Source: Sperchopsis tessellata (Eukaryota > Arthropoda > Insecta > Coleoptera > Hydrophilidae). From it: 37,385 nucleotides of DNA. Positions 9,800-23,600 of the stretch are shown here, piece after piece (the first letter of the stretch is position 1; each line of letters opens with the position of its first letter). The DNA lies in the NCBI GenBank assembly GCA_033557685.1, contig JAWQRN010000124.1:1-37385 (forward strand). The letters are read 5' to 3'. Under the pieces are notes generated by a model that saw only the letters and a list, made by a program, of their open reading frames with translations, did no database searches and was not told where the DNA came from. The translations under genes were made by a program, and so were the position numbers.

Positions 9800-10815
9800 A
9801 ACTCATAAAAAAGCAACTAAAACAACCTAGGTAGTACTGATCTTAGTTCCAAGATACTGGTTGCAAAAATATCAGAATATAGGGACAAGAAAACAAATTA
9901 AAGAAAGAAATTTAGGATCATCAATAAGGAAGTTGACAGTCTTAAAAAGAAACGTCACTTCAGCAGTACTACGACGAGAGGAGAAAGAGAACATATGTGA
10001 AGATTCCAGCAGAATGTTATGGGGAAACCCCTGAGTGGGGTAAAACCCAAATCGTTTAAAATACAAATATTTAAAAAATTACCTGATAGGACTACAAGAT
10101 GTTAATATACTGTTGACTGAGAGGAGACCAAATAACAGAACAATACTCAAGTTTAGAGCGGACAAAAGCGAAAAACAGTGCATTCAATGAAAGAGGGTCA
10201 ACAAATTGATGGGCAGTTCTTATAACAAAACCAAGCAAACACGTAGAAGCTGAAGATATCTCTAGAATGTGTGGATAGAGTCAGTCCTCCGTCAAAAACC
10301 ACACCAAGATCCATCATAGAATCAACCAAATCCAAGATAGTACTATTGACATTGTAGTGAAATTGAATGGCAGTACGTTTACGAGTGAAACTCATAACTT
10401 TACATTTCTTTACATTAAGTAGTAAGCAGTTGACATTACACCAATGCACAAGAGATTCTAAATCACCTTGCAGGGTAAGACTCTCCGTGGTATCATTATC
10501 AAGCAAACAACTTAAGGTCATCAGCAAAAAGAACACATTTGTTGAGAAAGCAATCAGTAGTGTCATTAATGAAAATGATGAATAATAAAGGTCCCAGAAT
10601 TGATCCCAGGGAGAAGTATCCAAGAACGAATAAGAACTAAAACCCAGGTAGTTAACAGACAACTGACGATTGGATAAATAAGATCTGAAAAATCTAATCA
10701 AAGAAGTGGAAAAACCAAATGAATTAAGCTTAGAAAGAAGCAAACAATGATCAATGCAATCAAAAGCCTTGGCAAAGTCTGTAAAAATAACATCAACCTG
10801 TCCACCACCATGAAA
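9800..10815 (-). mobile_element. Jockey-like LINE reverse transcriptase, degenerate
   Basis: From about 10810 leftward the minus strand reads V-I-F-T-D-F-A-K-A-F-D-C-I-D-H, the RT box with catalytic D. Next come L-L-L-S-K-L-N-S-F-G-F, F-R-S-Y-L-S-N-R-Q, a frameshifted Q-G-S-x-L-G-P-L-L-F region, and an altered F-A-D-D box. Then C-N-V-N-C-L-L-L-N-V-K-K-C-K-V-M-S-F and L-G-V-V-F-D follow. Near 9900-10070 is the C-terminal end (S-R-R-S-T-A-E-V-T-F-L-F-K). Frameshifts and stops make it non-functional. It sits between the two host genes. Confidence 0.75.
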
Positions 10816-10829
10816 TTAGGTTATAAATA

Positions 10830-11280
10830 AAATGGTTGATTGATTAATGATCGTAGACACTTCAGTTGTTATTTTTGAACTTATAAACAGGAAGTGTGTT
10901 TGAATGTGATTTTTAGAAATTGTGAAATTCTTTAATACATAGCGTATACTTGAATAAATATATTTCGTTTAGTATAATTTATGGCAATGATTTATTTTTA
11001 AATATAGATAGGTGCAAAATTGTGATATAATGTATTTATTAGCATTCGCTAACAGTAAATTATTTTTTAAATACCGATTATTGATTTACATTAAACAAAA
11101 ATGATTTATTTCTAAATTGTATAATATGCAATTAACAATAAATTTTGTCCGCAACAAGCAAAAATAAGGAAACTTCTACCCTTAGATATAAGAAAGAATT
11201 ATTCTTAGCTGTTTATAAAGTACTGGTGCTTCTGAGGAAATACTAAAAAAATAAGACAATGATTTCAGGTTGACATAATT
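10830..11280. other. Intergenic spacer between the two convergent genes
   Basis: AT-rich sequence between the LINE fragment and the DUOXA polyadenylation signal. Nothing else was recognised. Confidence 0.5.
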
Positions 11281-11286
11281 TTTATT
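11281..11286 (-). terminator. Polyadenylation signal AATAAA of the DUOXA gene
   Basis: TTTATT on the plus strand (AATAAA on the minus) lies about 335 bases past the predicted DUOXA stop. It is the best candidate found; the 3' end was not otherwise determined. Confidence 0.4.
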
Positions 11287-11620
11287 GATAGATTTAAAGT
11301 CACATCGAAAGTATAAATAATTTATCATTACATAATAAGGGTACATAAATAGTTTCTTTCAATTTCATTCATTAAATTATCAATACAGATATTTAAAATA
11401 ATAGTAAGAGTCAAATTATACTAGCTTACTAACAAGATAAAATTGACAACAATTTCATCAATCTAATCCTACCATTAACAGTGCATGTATGGCAGATAGT
11501 TGGTCATTATTATAAAATTAACATTAAAATACTTTTAATTTACCTATATCACAATAGAATCACTTAGATTGTAATAAAAATTGCACTAAGTACATAAATA
11601 ACGTCAATGACATCACATTT

Positions 11621-11669
11621 TCACCACATGGATACTTCATGCAGCTTTTTTTCAGGAGGATTCCTCAAT
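11621..11669 (-). CDS. mol: DUOXA exon 8 (short terminal exon, tentative)
   Basis: The acceptor CATTTAAG ends at 11670 (minus strand) and is followed by 48 coding bases plus one base of a split codon. It encodes R-L-R-N-P-P-E-K-K-L-H-E-V-S-M-W and then TGA. It joins in phase to the AG|GTAATA donor of exon 7, with a CTAAT branch-like site just upstream. If this intron is not removed, the protein ends at TAA (12025-12023) right after ...T-P-I-H-R. I prefer the spliced form, because the donor and phase fit. Confidence 0.6.
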
Positions 11670-14600
11670 CTTAAATGTAAATAAATATTAGTAATTAGGG
11701 ACAACACACACAGCTTTAAGAGTTTTCAAAAAATAGACAGTTGTATACAGTGATCTTTAAAAAAGTCTGCATAGATAAATTTTATTTTAGTACCAACTAG
11801 TTTAAAAACCCAACAACAAGTATACAATTTTTCATTAAAATAAGTAAAACACGTGAATAGAGCATACCTGCTGGCATTCTCTATTCACATAGGTCACAGT
11901 GGCAAGGTAGTAATGTAAATATAAGAGTTTCTGATATTTGCAGTAGGTTCCAAGTTAGTTAATAATTTATGAAATTGCCACAGGACTTATCAATTAATTT
12001 TTCCTAAACAACTTAATGTATATTACCTGTGTATTGGAGTAACATTTCTAGAAATGGTAGATGCCATTGATTCCTGTGATATTGTCCTTGGCAATACTTT
12101 ATTTTGGGAAGGGTTTAATGATGATTGTTGAAATGGATACCTCCAAGGAGATTTTGGGGGTTCTAGTTCAAACGCTTGGTTATCTACACCCTGCTTTTCA
12201 GCTGCTTTTTCTTCACGAGTTTTTGATGACAATCTCCTACAAAATAAATACATTTCATATTGGAAAATATATTATCATAATCATTACTTATAAACATATG
12301 AGACATTAATTAACCAGCCAATTGTTGTTGTTTCTAAGCAAAAAAATATTTATTCAAAAATAAAGTGTATGAGACGGGAAGGAAAACACATTTGTTATGT
12401 ATAAAGATTAATGAAATGAACCTACATCACATGCTAATTAAGAAAGAAACAAAACAAGAACATGAAATGTAACAAAATTTAGGTGATTTCTCTAAAATTT
12501 GAACTAATTAATAATAATTTGAATCTGTGTAGTTGACAAACTAAACTCATGTTTTAATAATTTGAAATAAATGTTTTTGAGAAAGTGACAAACCAGTCAC
12601 ATAATGTTATGAATTTATAATCTAAATTGAAGTGGCCAAGCAAATATCTTACTATAAATATATACAAATAAAAGTATTCAATTAATCAAGTAAAAAAAGT
12701 TTACTAAATTCTTTTTTAATTATAAGCGACATAAATTTTAGTTATAGCATAATCATATTAAAATATAAAATTACATCATTATTTATTCCAGTTGAATAGA
12801 ATTTATATACATTTCTGTAGAAGTCACATATGAATAAAAATGAGGTGATGTACAAGTGTTAAGTGACTGGGAGTATAATTTGGAAATAAATATTTAACCA
12901 ACCTTAATATTCTAGTTCCTAATCCTATACCTGGAGGATCCTCCAATTTACTATTGCTTGACCGCTTTTTCTGGAATCTTTTACCATGACTATCTTCTAT
13001 TATAATATGTCGATCATATGGAGTATCGTAATCTACTTCAAGTATCGTTGAAAAACTATGAGGGAAGAAAATTTCTAATGTGGTAATAACTACTCCGCTT
13101 AATATACATATACAACCTAGAACAATAACATAAAATAAATAGTAAAATATTTATTTGCTTCATCTTTGGGGCACAATAGAATATAGACGAACTTCATATA
13201 GTATATTGCAATAACAATTTATAAATGTAGGAGAAAAATGAGATTCCTAAGATAGTAAAATATAATTCATTTAACCAACACATGCTTCTTGACATAAATG
13301 ATAAAATTAATCATATTTGGGTAGGATTATTCAAGTCACCATTATATTATTACTATGTGGGGCATAATCTTTGCGGTTTATATCAAGGTTTCCATGTTTA
13401 GGTATTGCCAGAACATGAAATAATGCATAATTTGAATGAAAAAGGCCACAATATAAAGATGGTTTGATGGTATGGGTCAGAATTAGTATTGGAGGTCATA
13501 TGGATCTTTATTTCATTTAGAATAGCTAACTTACTGCCTAAGGTATTCTTCCCTACATATCAGCAGTTGGAGAACGAGTAATTTTTATAGATGATAATGC
13601 TCATTCTTATTAAGCAAATATTGTGTAAATCTGGATTGATGAATTGGGAATTAAAAGAATGGACTGGCCAGCAAATTCCTCTGATGTTACTCCGATCGAA
13701 TATGCATGGGGCATTAGGAAGATAGAAATATGCCGTCACGTATAATTCTGGAATTTCAAATTATTATCAGAGAGGAATGAGATATGATTCCAAAAGAATT
13801 GTTGGTTAATTTTATTCATTTCATGCCCGCAAGATGTCGAGCTTTTTAACTGTTCAAGGAGATAATACTCATTATTAACTTTTGTTTATTGTATTATGTT
13901 CTTATGTTGGGAGAGTATTCTTGTTGTAAAAGCAAATTGCTAAAAGTATATTTGGAGTTGCACGTGATGTGAAATGTGTGCCCATGTATCGCAAAGTGGG
14001 TATAATTACATTACCGTCCTTGTATTTCTTGGAGTGTGCTGTGTTATTAATAATTTTTTGTATTATTTAAATAAATTTTAGGACACTTGGGAATATGCAA
14101 GCTCATTATGGAACAAGAAATAAAGGCGTTTTAACATGTCCCATGCATAATACAGCAACGTTGGTTAGATGTGCTGAGTATACTTGCATAAAGATATATA
14201 ATGCTCTTCCAGTGCATATTAGGAGCATCTCCTCGGCTAAGGATTTTGGTAAACAACTATATCTTTGTGATAAAACTTATTATAGCCTCTAGGATTTTTT
14301 TTTAAAATGCAATGTGATTTATTGTTCACAAATGTGGGCTGATTCTGTTTATTTTTGGAATGATGGTGCATTTTTCTTTCTTTTTTGGGGTTGTGTATTG
14401 GAATTTGGTTTGTATATATACATATGTATGATTTTATGATGATTTCTATGAACTGTGTACTTATCTGGAAAAAAAAAATTATTATATTGTATTGTAACGT
14501 AAGTAATTTATTTCATAAATACCTTTAGGCATTGAAAATGTATACAAGAATGTTACAAACAAAAATAGAACAAGCTTCACCTAATACCTAAATTACAATG

Positions 14601-17600
14601 AGAAACCTAAACATACTGAACATTAGCACAAACATACACCCATTCATAAATCACAAACGAATTTACCGCTCTGAACTGGATTCCATCACTGCTCATGCAT
14701 CCGAAAAGTGATCATTCAGATATTCGTTCATTGTGCAGTAAACCTGAGAAACCAGCCAGCAATGAATATCAAGTTTAAACTTCAAGTGACCATGAATGCT
14801 CTTGAAATGTTAGGGAAGTTTATTGTACATTTTAACAGATATTGTTAAAAACGATCTATAAAAGGAGGACACTCTTGAAAATGAAGGCCTCACATAGATC
14901 GTTTCCACTTTAGTACTGTAAGCATGCTGATCTACGCCCAATGCAAAGAGATTCTTGTTATTGTAGACGAACATAACACATTCAAAAATATACATCGTAT
15001 TTACTGTCATTATTTTTATTGAGGCAAAATATGGGCGAAAGGAATCCCCATATCTCAAATCATTCATAATACGTAATGACTTCTTTTACATGAGAAGAAT
15101 TTCTTAAGCAATGAGCTATTGCCCCAAAAAATAAGTCCGTATCGCAGGGCAGACTCAATAAAGGGAAAATAAACTGTTCACAACACAGCAGCATCACACA
15201 AATGAAACAACATGAAACTTGCAGAATTAATTTTTAATTTTAAGTGGGTGTAATGCTAGGTCCACCTCCAACCCTCATCAATGTGCAGACCCAAAAGCTT
15301 ATAAGACTACACAAACCTCATAGAAACACCATTGAAAACAACCGGACCAATCTTATTTCTATTGGTAAAATTACTAAGGCTTGTCTTAGAGAAATTTAAA
15401 GCCAAGCCATTGCCAGAAAACCAGCTAGTTACCCGGTACATGATGGCATGAACTTCGGCCTCCAGAAGTTCCACAGTCTCTGCACGTACACAGATGCTTG
15501 TATCATCAGCATACAATGTCAAACCAATGAATCAATTAATGAATAAAATTAAATGAAAACTGTAAAGATTTCTGTGCTTATTCATAGACATCAACTTTGT
15601 AATTGACAACATTTGTGATAACTAAATTTAAACGAAACAAATATTTATTATATATGCTCATCTGAGTTTTTTAAGTTTTCTTCACTTTCAAAATGTCATT
15701 AATTGTTTTGAGTAATGTACATTAAATTATTTCTTATTTTTCTTTTTTACTTTATTTCCTCTTTTGTGTATTAAATTAGTCTTGAGTTTCTTATTAATCC
15801 ATTCTACTTATATCATATTGCATATTGCATAATGCCCAATTTTGGAGTTCGCTATGAAAATGTCATATGACGCAGGTAGTTGGAATTTGACATTTGTTAG
15901 AAGTTTTAAAACTATTTGAACAAGTTTAATCATTAATAAGTAACTATTGTTAACATAATTCAGTACGTAGACTTCCACGGCCACAGTAAATATCTTCAGG
16001 TTTTCCGGGAGATAACTGTGTGTTGGCTTTCCTATTTGCCAAAGTTTCGCCCACCGTTGCAGCGGACATTATCAAATATGTAGCTCTAAAAAACGGGAAG
16101 GTAAGCAATTGGCCATTCGCTTGATATGTATCATTTCTCGTAGGATAATTACCACGTATCGAAGGTCTGTTGTGGGTAGATCAAAGCTACTTTTTTTATA
16201 GAATATTGCAAAATTTGCTGAATGCAGAATGAATGCTGCATACTTTACTTTTCGAGTAATACCACCTCTCATCAGTGAAACTGCATCCCCACACTTCGTA
16301 TATTACGCTGCGTTGCTCTGTTCTTATGAACTAAGTGTGTCGTATAAGCCGTCTTCAACAGATTTCATAATTTTCTTCATTTTGTGCATGCACAGACTGA
16401 TATTTACTGTCAGCTTAGTGCTTAGATTTTCCAAGTGTCTACCTGGTTAATAATTGTTTTCAGTAAGTGACTAGCCCAATTTCTTTGACAGGGTTCCGCG
16501 TGCCATTATAATTTCGTTAGATCGCAGATACTACAAGATATTTTTATCAACGACCTAGTTTGTGGTCTACCTTCAATTGTAATGCAAGACAAGTGGCCAA
16601 TACCTACATTTATTGATGGGTATACGTTTTGACATTTGCTACGAAACATAGCTGATAGTGAACACAAATTTGTGGGGAATATATAATTTAGGTGGTGTTA
16701 TAGGTCGATATAAGATGGCAGTATTTGTTGACACCATCTAGTATGACTGTGGTTGCTATAGATAAAGCCCTTTTTGGGCTCAAGCTGAAGAGTGGACGCG
16801 ATTACATCGTTTACTATGAAACTTATTCAATTCTATAATCTTCTGCTTTGATGGTAGTGTTGCATATTTGCATTATTATAAGGAATTCAGGGAGCAAAAT
16901 AGGACTATCATATATTAAGAGAATAACATAAGCTCTTTTTGCAAGTTTCGCCATTTTGTCTGATGTAATAATTTTATATGAACTGCTAAAAAAATTTTCT
17001 CAATATAACTAAAAATTGTAGCTATATATGAATTAATTTTTTTTGTAAGCAAAATCGTTTATTACAAAGAATATAATACCCAATTTAACTTTTGAATAAG
17101 TCTGGGTCCGGTTTTATTCTATGATAAATATGGGAGATACGACGGGCGTAAATTCTTAATTTTTCCTTTCATCTTTGATTGTTACGCAGATTTTAATATA
17201 AGCCGCAAACAATCTGAACATTTCTTCAGGTTTTTCGGGAGATAACCGTGCCTTTTCTTTTTACCGACGTTTCGTCCATCGTTGCAGGGGTTTAATGTCG
17301 TGCTAATTATATATTGCCATGTAGTTCTGAAAAGTGCTAGATGAGGGTGCCGACCAGTTCTAAAAAGTACTGAGAATATAATATATATAGTTCTCACAAG
17401 CCAAATAATAAATAAAAATATTCTTTGTCTAGCAGTTGCAAGAACTACTTGTCATTCTATTTTCAGCATTTTTTAGAGCTGGTCGGCACCTATATCTAGC
17501 ACTTTTTAGAGCTACATGGCAATCTATAATTAGCACTTTTAAAAGCTACATGTCATGATAATGTCCCCTGTAATAGTGGACGAAACGTCGCCAAAAAGAA

Positions 17601-20600
17601 AAGTCAAACCGTGGTTATCTCCCGGAAAACCTGAAAATATTTACTGTTGTCGTGGAATTCTGCGTACTGAATTAAACTCATTTTTATTGATGTAAAGTAG
17701 ATAAGAGTTTTGTCAAGAAGCATCGATTGTATAATTACGAAAGTACATTATAAAGTACATATATTAAGTAATGTAATAGGTACATATATTTATTTACCTG
17801 CAATAAATACAAGCCAGAAGCACCAGCCCAGATGGAAATGTAAAGTGCTACCTTCGATATGAATTACTAGTGGATTATCAGGTAACATTCCAAGGTAACC
17901 ACACACTGTTGACAAAAGCAATACTCCACATGCTGTCATTAACACTGCTCCACAACGTGGTACAACAATTAACATGAGATTCATTAGAACCCACATTGCA
18001 AATGATGACCTAAAAACACAAAACATAAACAAATTAATCTAGCAAACAAAGGATAATATTATATTATAGATATGAATAAGAAAATTACTTTTATTTCTCA
18101 TGTAACGAGACATTTACAATTTAGTTATCTTTAAAAAGAATTTAATACTTTACAAACTGTTCATTGATGATAAAATTATGATTGCATTTATAGAGCAAAC
18201 AAAAAAAAAATGTGATTAATATTAATAAATGACTATATAATAAATTCAGTATGCTGTATTCTACAAAAAACGATTTTGACTTACCAGAGCATGATGATTG
18301 CAAAATAACCAGCGGCGCGATACTGGCCTCCCCAAGATAGTCCTTCTTGACCTATACTAAAATATTCAGCAACAGTAAGAATGGGAAACGGTAAACCTTT
18401 CGAAAGTGCTTCCCTGAAACTGTTACCCATTTGATCTGATGATATCCAATAAAATCGTTCGTTAAAATCTACGTCTGCAGTCCAGTTGTTTGCCACAGTG
18501 GCTATAAAATAAAAATGTAATATAGAATAACATATAATCGTATGGCATAATATGAATATTAAGTTGAGCGTAATTTAAGAAGATGCATATCCTCACATCC
18601 GTATTGGTGTGTTTAGACACATACAATATATATAAAACAATCGACTGTCGCAATCAGAACGATGTGTATCTTTAGAAATAAATTTCTGGAACTAACTAGA
18701 TATTATATCAAGTGACAAAATACCTATACTATGTAAGTAACGGCTTTAGCGAACACTTCAGAATTCGCCAAATACGGCACGGTGATTTGCTAGCATGCTA
18801 GACATTTTCATACCCGTCACGAGATTGTAGAGTTTCTAAAGTCAGATCTAGCATTGCAAGCTAATGTGGTCGGACAGTTACAGACATGAGCTACCCGAAA
18901 AAGTTCTAGAAGATTGGTTACTAATAATGGTGAGTTACTATTTCAGTAATCTACATTAGGTCCAAAGTTATATATATATATATATATGTTTTATTTCTGT
19001 ATTTAAGAAATAAGGTATGTCACCACATTTAAAATGTTGAAGCAAATGGGTTACGATCATTACTAGTAATTATTGTACTCATATTTTTTGTTTTCCAAAA
19101 TTATGATTTTTAACGGAGGCGTGGGTCTACGAAATCCAGCTCTTAAAATTGTTTTTTGTAAATATTTCATACAGGTCTTCACTGATTACATTAAGATTTA
19201 GTCTACTTTTGTTATTTGTATACCTTCATATTATAGTGCAATTATATTTTGAAGTGTGTATGTGTAAAGAACACTAATATATTTTTTTAAATTTTCGTAA
19301 AAAAAATCGATATCCAATTTTTCTTGGAGTTTTTATGTTTGATGGGCTGTTTTGAAATTATTCGCATTTGAATGCAGAAAGACAGATTTTATTGTTGTTT
19401 TATATATATATATATATATATATAAATTTAAATGCATGCTTTTAACTTATACATTTTTATATTTTAGCTGCATTTAGATTTTGAAAAATAAAATACAATC
19501 AGAGGCTTGAGTGGGTAAAGGGGGTCCATACCCCCTTAAAAATTAAAATTTTCAGAAATATAATAAGTATGTGTACAATGAATTTAACCAGTCTTTTTAG
19601 AAACAACATGTTTTCTGTACCTCTAATGTTCTCTAACGTGCTACTTAAACAGTGATTTGAAAAATGTATATAGTAAGTAAGTTGACATAATAGACATTAA
19701 AATTATGTCAAAATCAAGCAAATTCTTCTTCTTCCCCACCTCATCCCATTTAAATAAAATAAAATACAATATGTTGTCCATCAAAATTCATTTTTAGTAA
19801 CCGGTTTTGACCATTCAGGTCATTTACAAGCTACACTACATATTTATAAATTAAAAAGAATACAACAATATTTGATTAGTACCATAATATGCTCTCTGGG
19901 CACCGTGCAGACGCATTTGAAGGCGAGTTAATGTTTGTTAGTACCAACATTAGGATGCCACCCCACATACCTAAAGTTTTATTTTAATTTGGCCAAGAGT
20001 ACTATCATCGACATTGATATTGGCATGATTCCATTCGCCGCCTATAACAGCTTTTGATTTGATTATTGCAGAGTTATAAAAACTTCTCTCTTGCACAAGT
20101 CGTTTAATAATTTCGTATTATCGTCTTTGAAAAGATAGATCCTCAGCAATGGCCTTCTGATTTTTAGTGCAGATAAAGGCTTAGGTGTTGTATCGTGGAT
20201 GATTCCAACTATATTCGTAAAGTTTAAAATTTATTGGTGATAAAAATTTCCAAAAAATTCTTTAAAACCCCTCCAACAATTTTTTTTGTTCAGCCACAGT
20301 TTGCTAGGAAGCTACCCTTTTTTAAACCGCCGTAGAGTTAATTCTATGAATCCATTCATTCTTAGACACTATTTATAAAGATGGCATTCTGATGAGACCA
20401 ACTCTAAGGCAACACAATACTTATATCTCTACACGCAGAGGATGGCTATTTATTTTGATGGAAATCTTAAGAAAATTCTTAAATTTTCCTCCTCTTTTAG
20501 TGTGTAAAATGCCATTAAATTCTTTTAGTGTGTAAAATGCCATTAAATTCTACTTAAAACATACTTCAAATTCACGCTTGATGAAAATCATCTAATAGTG

Positions 20601-23600
20601 TTTGTCGATGTAAGCAATCTGATTTCATTAGTTCCCAAATGCTTAAATATAATATTCTTTACCAGTCTGATGCTACCGAAAAAGAAATTTCATGCAATAT
20701 GAATTGTTTACATATTACTTAAGACGAAAGTTCTTCAAATGAAATGAGAATTTCAACGAAAAATCTGAGGGTTTGTATACAGCATGTAATCTACCTACTA
20801 CCCTACTTGTTGAAATCTTTGTAAATTCTCTAAAAAATCATCTCTTCAGTGTAAGCGACCCTCACATCCAATACATTAGATTCTGGTCTAGATATGTAGA
20901 TTATATATTATGTGTGGTTGTAGGCCCTATAAGAACCATAGAAGGGGATCTCTCTACCATCAATTCCTTTTATCCGAATTCGAAATTTACCCCTGAGATG
21001 GAGCGGCACAGATTTTCTTGACTTCACTGTTAATAAATCCAATGCAAATCATTTTCAGTTTCTAATATTCCGGGAAAAGATCCATATTAATTATTGTATA
21101 TCATACCGTTCCGATCATCCCGTGATCCATAAGCTAGTCGTTTTGAGATCCCTGTTCCATGTACTTTATTCCATTCCTCTCTCCTATGACGTCTTTGTAT
21201 TAGAACTTCGGTATATCATATATATTTTTATTTATCTCCATATGATCCATTAAACCTTTTCCAAGAAGCTGAAATAGATTGTCCAAACCCTTTGCTATCC
21301 AATTGTAAAACCTACCTCTAAGATATATAACATTATCTTTTTTTCAAAAACCGTTCGAATAACATCTCCTGCAGAATCCCAGCCTGATAATATTATTATG
21401 AGTTATTCCACCGAACCTTGCACAACATAATAATAATTGTAATCATTTTGTACGTACTAATAATTTTATTGGAACAAGAAATAACAAAATAATACAATTA
21501 CATGTGCATATACATAGTAAAAACAAATTATCTCTTCCACCAATCAGGTTCTAGATCAAGTAATACTAGTCTGAAATGAGGATCCAGTCGACTGAAAACC
21601 AGCAGTGGGGTCTCTAAGCCTTTTTGTAAATGTGTAGCCAATTATATGAGTCACAGCGGCTGGTCATTTCTGATCAGATACAAAGAACATACTTGGTATA
21701 TTCAGCACAATACTGTGATTTTACATCTACTCCCTAAAGGTCAGAAACCAGCAGTCAAACATTTAATTTTATCCTACGTTTGATTCTCTTCTAATAGATC
21801 CCATGCTTCCACAATATTTATTCGTCCTCAGGTGCTGACTTTAAATTGCCCAGAGCACATATTCAGACACTATTCAAATTTATTTTATTAATCTTTTTAA
21901 TTTATGAGTTAGTTTTGGAGTTTGAAAATGACCCAAAGGGTCGAAGCCGGTAGAAAGCTAGAAATTTTTGGTATATCAACACCAAATTTCCATTTTAGTA
22001 GTATTTAGTCCTCAGCTATTTTTTTGACAGATTTTTGTAAATTTTTCCCTGTATTTTGTGTTGTTATATGAATATAATTTTTGTTTGTGTCTGAACACTA
22101 AAATTTCATAATAATTTTTATTCTTGATAAACAAGTTAAAATTGGTGCCCCAGAAGTACTACTTTAGTTGAAACTTTATTGATTTTATCAAAAATTCAGT
22201 GGGATCTCGAAATTAGTACTAAAAGCTTAGACATATCGTTTAGGCGCTAGAAATGCCATTCACAGATATACAGACTGAAATATCACTATCATCTTACAAC
22301 TAAACCCAGATATATTTATGTCACGGGCTAAAATACCAGTATGTATGCTTAACGTTCCATAATACACATTACATTTCAAAATAACATCTACATTTATGAT
22401 TGCGAGAAAAAATATTTAAAAAGCTGCAAAATACGTCAAAAATAGACTCAAAATTTTTCCATTCAAATTTCAGAAGTTTCATATCACTTACATCCCACAT
22501 TATATATGAATTTTAATTTTCAAAGTTTACAATTTGGACGCAAGTCAGGAATACGGGTAGACGGACTATCAGAAATTAGTATTTCTGGAACATTGATTTT
22601 AATTTTATTCTTGTAAATAATGCAAATTTTCTTTTTCATAGCCAAAATCGTTTGGCCGCTAGTGTCCACAGAGAGACAATCATCATTATTTTTTGTTTCA
22701 GGAGATCTCAAAAAGGATATTTCCACAAAAGTCTTAAGTCCAGAGTTTTCATGGTTACAAAAGTTTCTTTACTCTGTAAAAGACACTGAAATTTAGTTGG
22801 ATCGTTATGCATTGAGATTTGATTTATACAATTTTTAATATACTCAAACTTGAAGTTTGAGAATTATGGTACGATATTCCCGAAGAACTGAAGATAATTT
22901 AAAAAAATCGAAGCTTAGAAGATTTGAAAGCAACTCAAAACTACGGGAAAATCTGGGAAAAACACTGCTTAGTAAGTTGGACAAAGTATTAAGTGATATT
23001 TATACTGATACTAACAGGTTGAAGTCTGAATAAAAATAGTGACGCGATTGAAACGAAATTAAAAAAAAGATCCACGGTCTAAAACCAAGATCGTACTGCC
23101 TCTAGAAACCAAGATGTTTGAAATAGGAATTGTGACAGCTACGGAAGCAAGTTGTGTGAATGCTACGATGGGTGAAACCAAGGCGATGAGGATTATGGAA
23201 ATTCTGGTGGCCGTGATCTTGTTCCAGGCAGAAAAGAACATGGAACTCACGAAGGTGAATCGAGATTCCCAAATTCTGATAACCAAAATAAGTCTGTTGG
23301 TGGTTGTAAGCGAAGCCGCGATATCAGTGGCAGTGAATGCAGATACTGGAGAAGAGGAAATGATAAACATCGGGAAAAATAACAAGGGTGAAGTATAAAA
23401 TAGAATACATAGAAGACGCTACTAAAAAATAAGATCCAGGACCTACAGACAGTAAAGCAGCTCAAGAAAACTGATGAAAAATGAGACAATGGCTTATCTA
23501 GACATATTTGAGCACAGAGCTCAATATTATCTTAATGTGTATGAGGATTTGGTTTACTACTGCTGATATAAAAGTTGAAGAAGAACCAAGAAAGGAATAA

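Larger units (their letters stand above)
19797..22000 (+). mobile_element. Penelope-like element (RT and GIY-YIG remains)
   Basis: In plus-strand order: S-A-D-K-G near 20170 (PLE RT start); I-Y-K-D-G-I-L-M-R-P-T near 20375 (family: I-H-K-x-G-x-P-x-R-P-I-V-S); N-E-N-F-N-E-K-S-E-G-L near 20745; V-E-I-F-V-N-S near 20810; F-W-S-R-Y-V-D-Y-I-L-C near 20885 (family: R-Y-V-D-D-I, with the second catalytic D changed to Y); I-N-S-F-Y-P-N-S-K-F-T-P-E-M-E near 20960; F-L-D-F-T-V near 21015. Near 21640 is S-H-S-G-W-S-F-L-I-R-Y-K-E-H, fitting the GIY-YIG endonuclease (G-x-T-x-R-S-F-x-x-R-x-x-E-H). Penelope-like elements prime at DNA ends or nicks and sit apart from LINEs. Stops, shifts and a 28-bp duplication show the copy is dead. 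Ends are estimates. Confidence 0.82.

Noticed and set aside
10367..10585. Plus-strand 72-codon frame
   Set aside because: Antisense of the LINE reverse transcriptase.
12061..12309. Plus-strand 82-codon frame
   Set aside because: Antisense of DUOXA exon 7.
16760..16790. AGCCC-TTTTT-GGGCT as a terminator or RNA hairpin
   Set aside because: A five-base stem in intron DNA is expected by chance.
18462..18653. Minus-strand frame overlapping the exon 4 acceptor
   Set aside because: It reads through the acceptor into the intron, and its frame differs from the conserved DUOXA frame.
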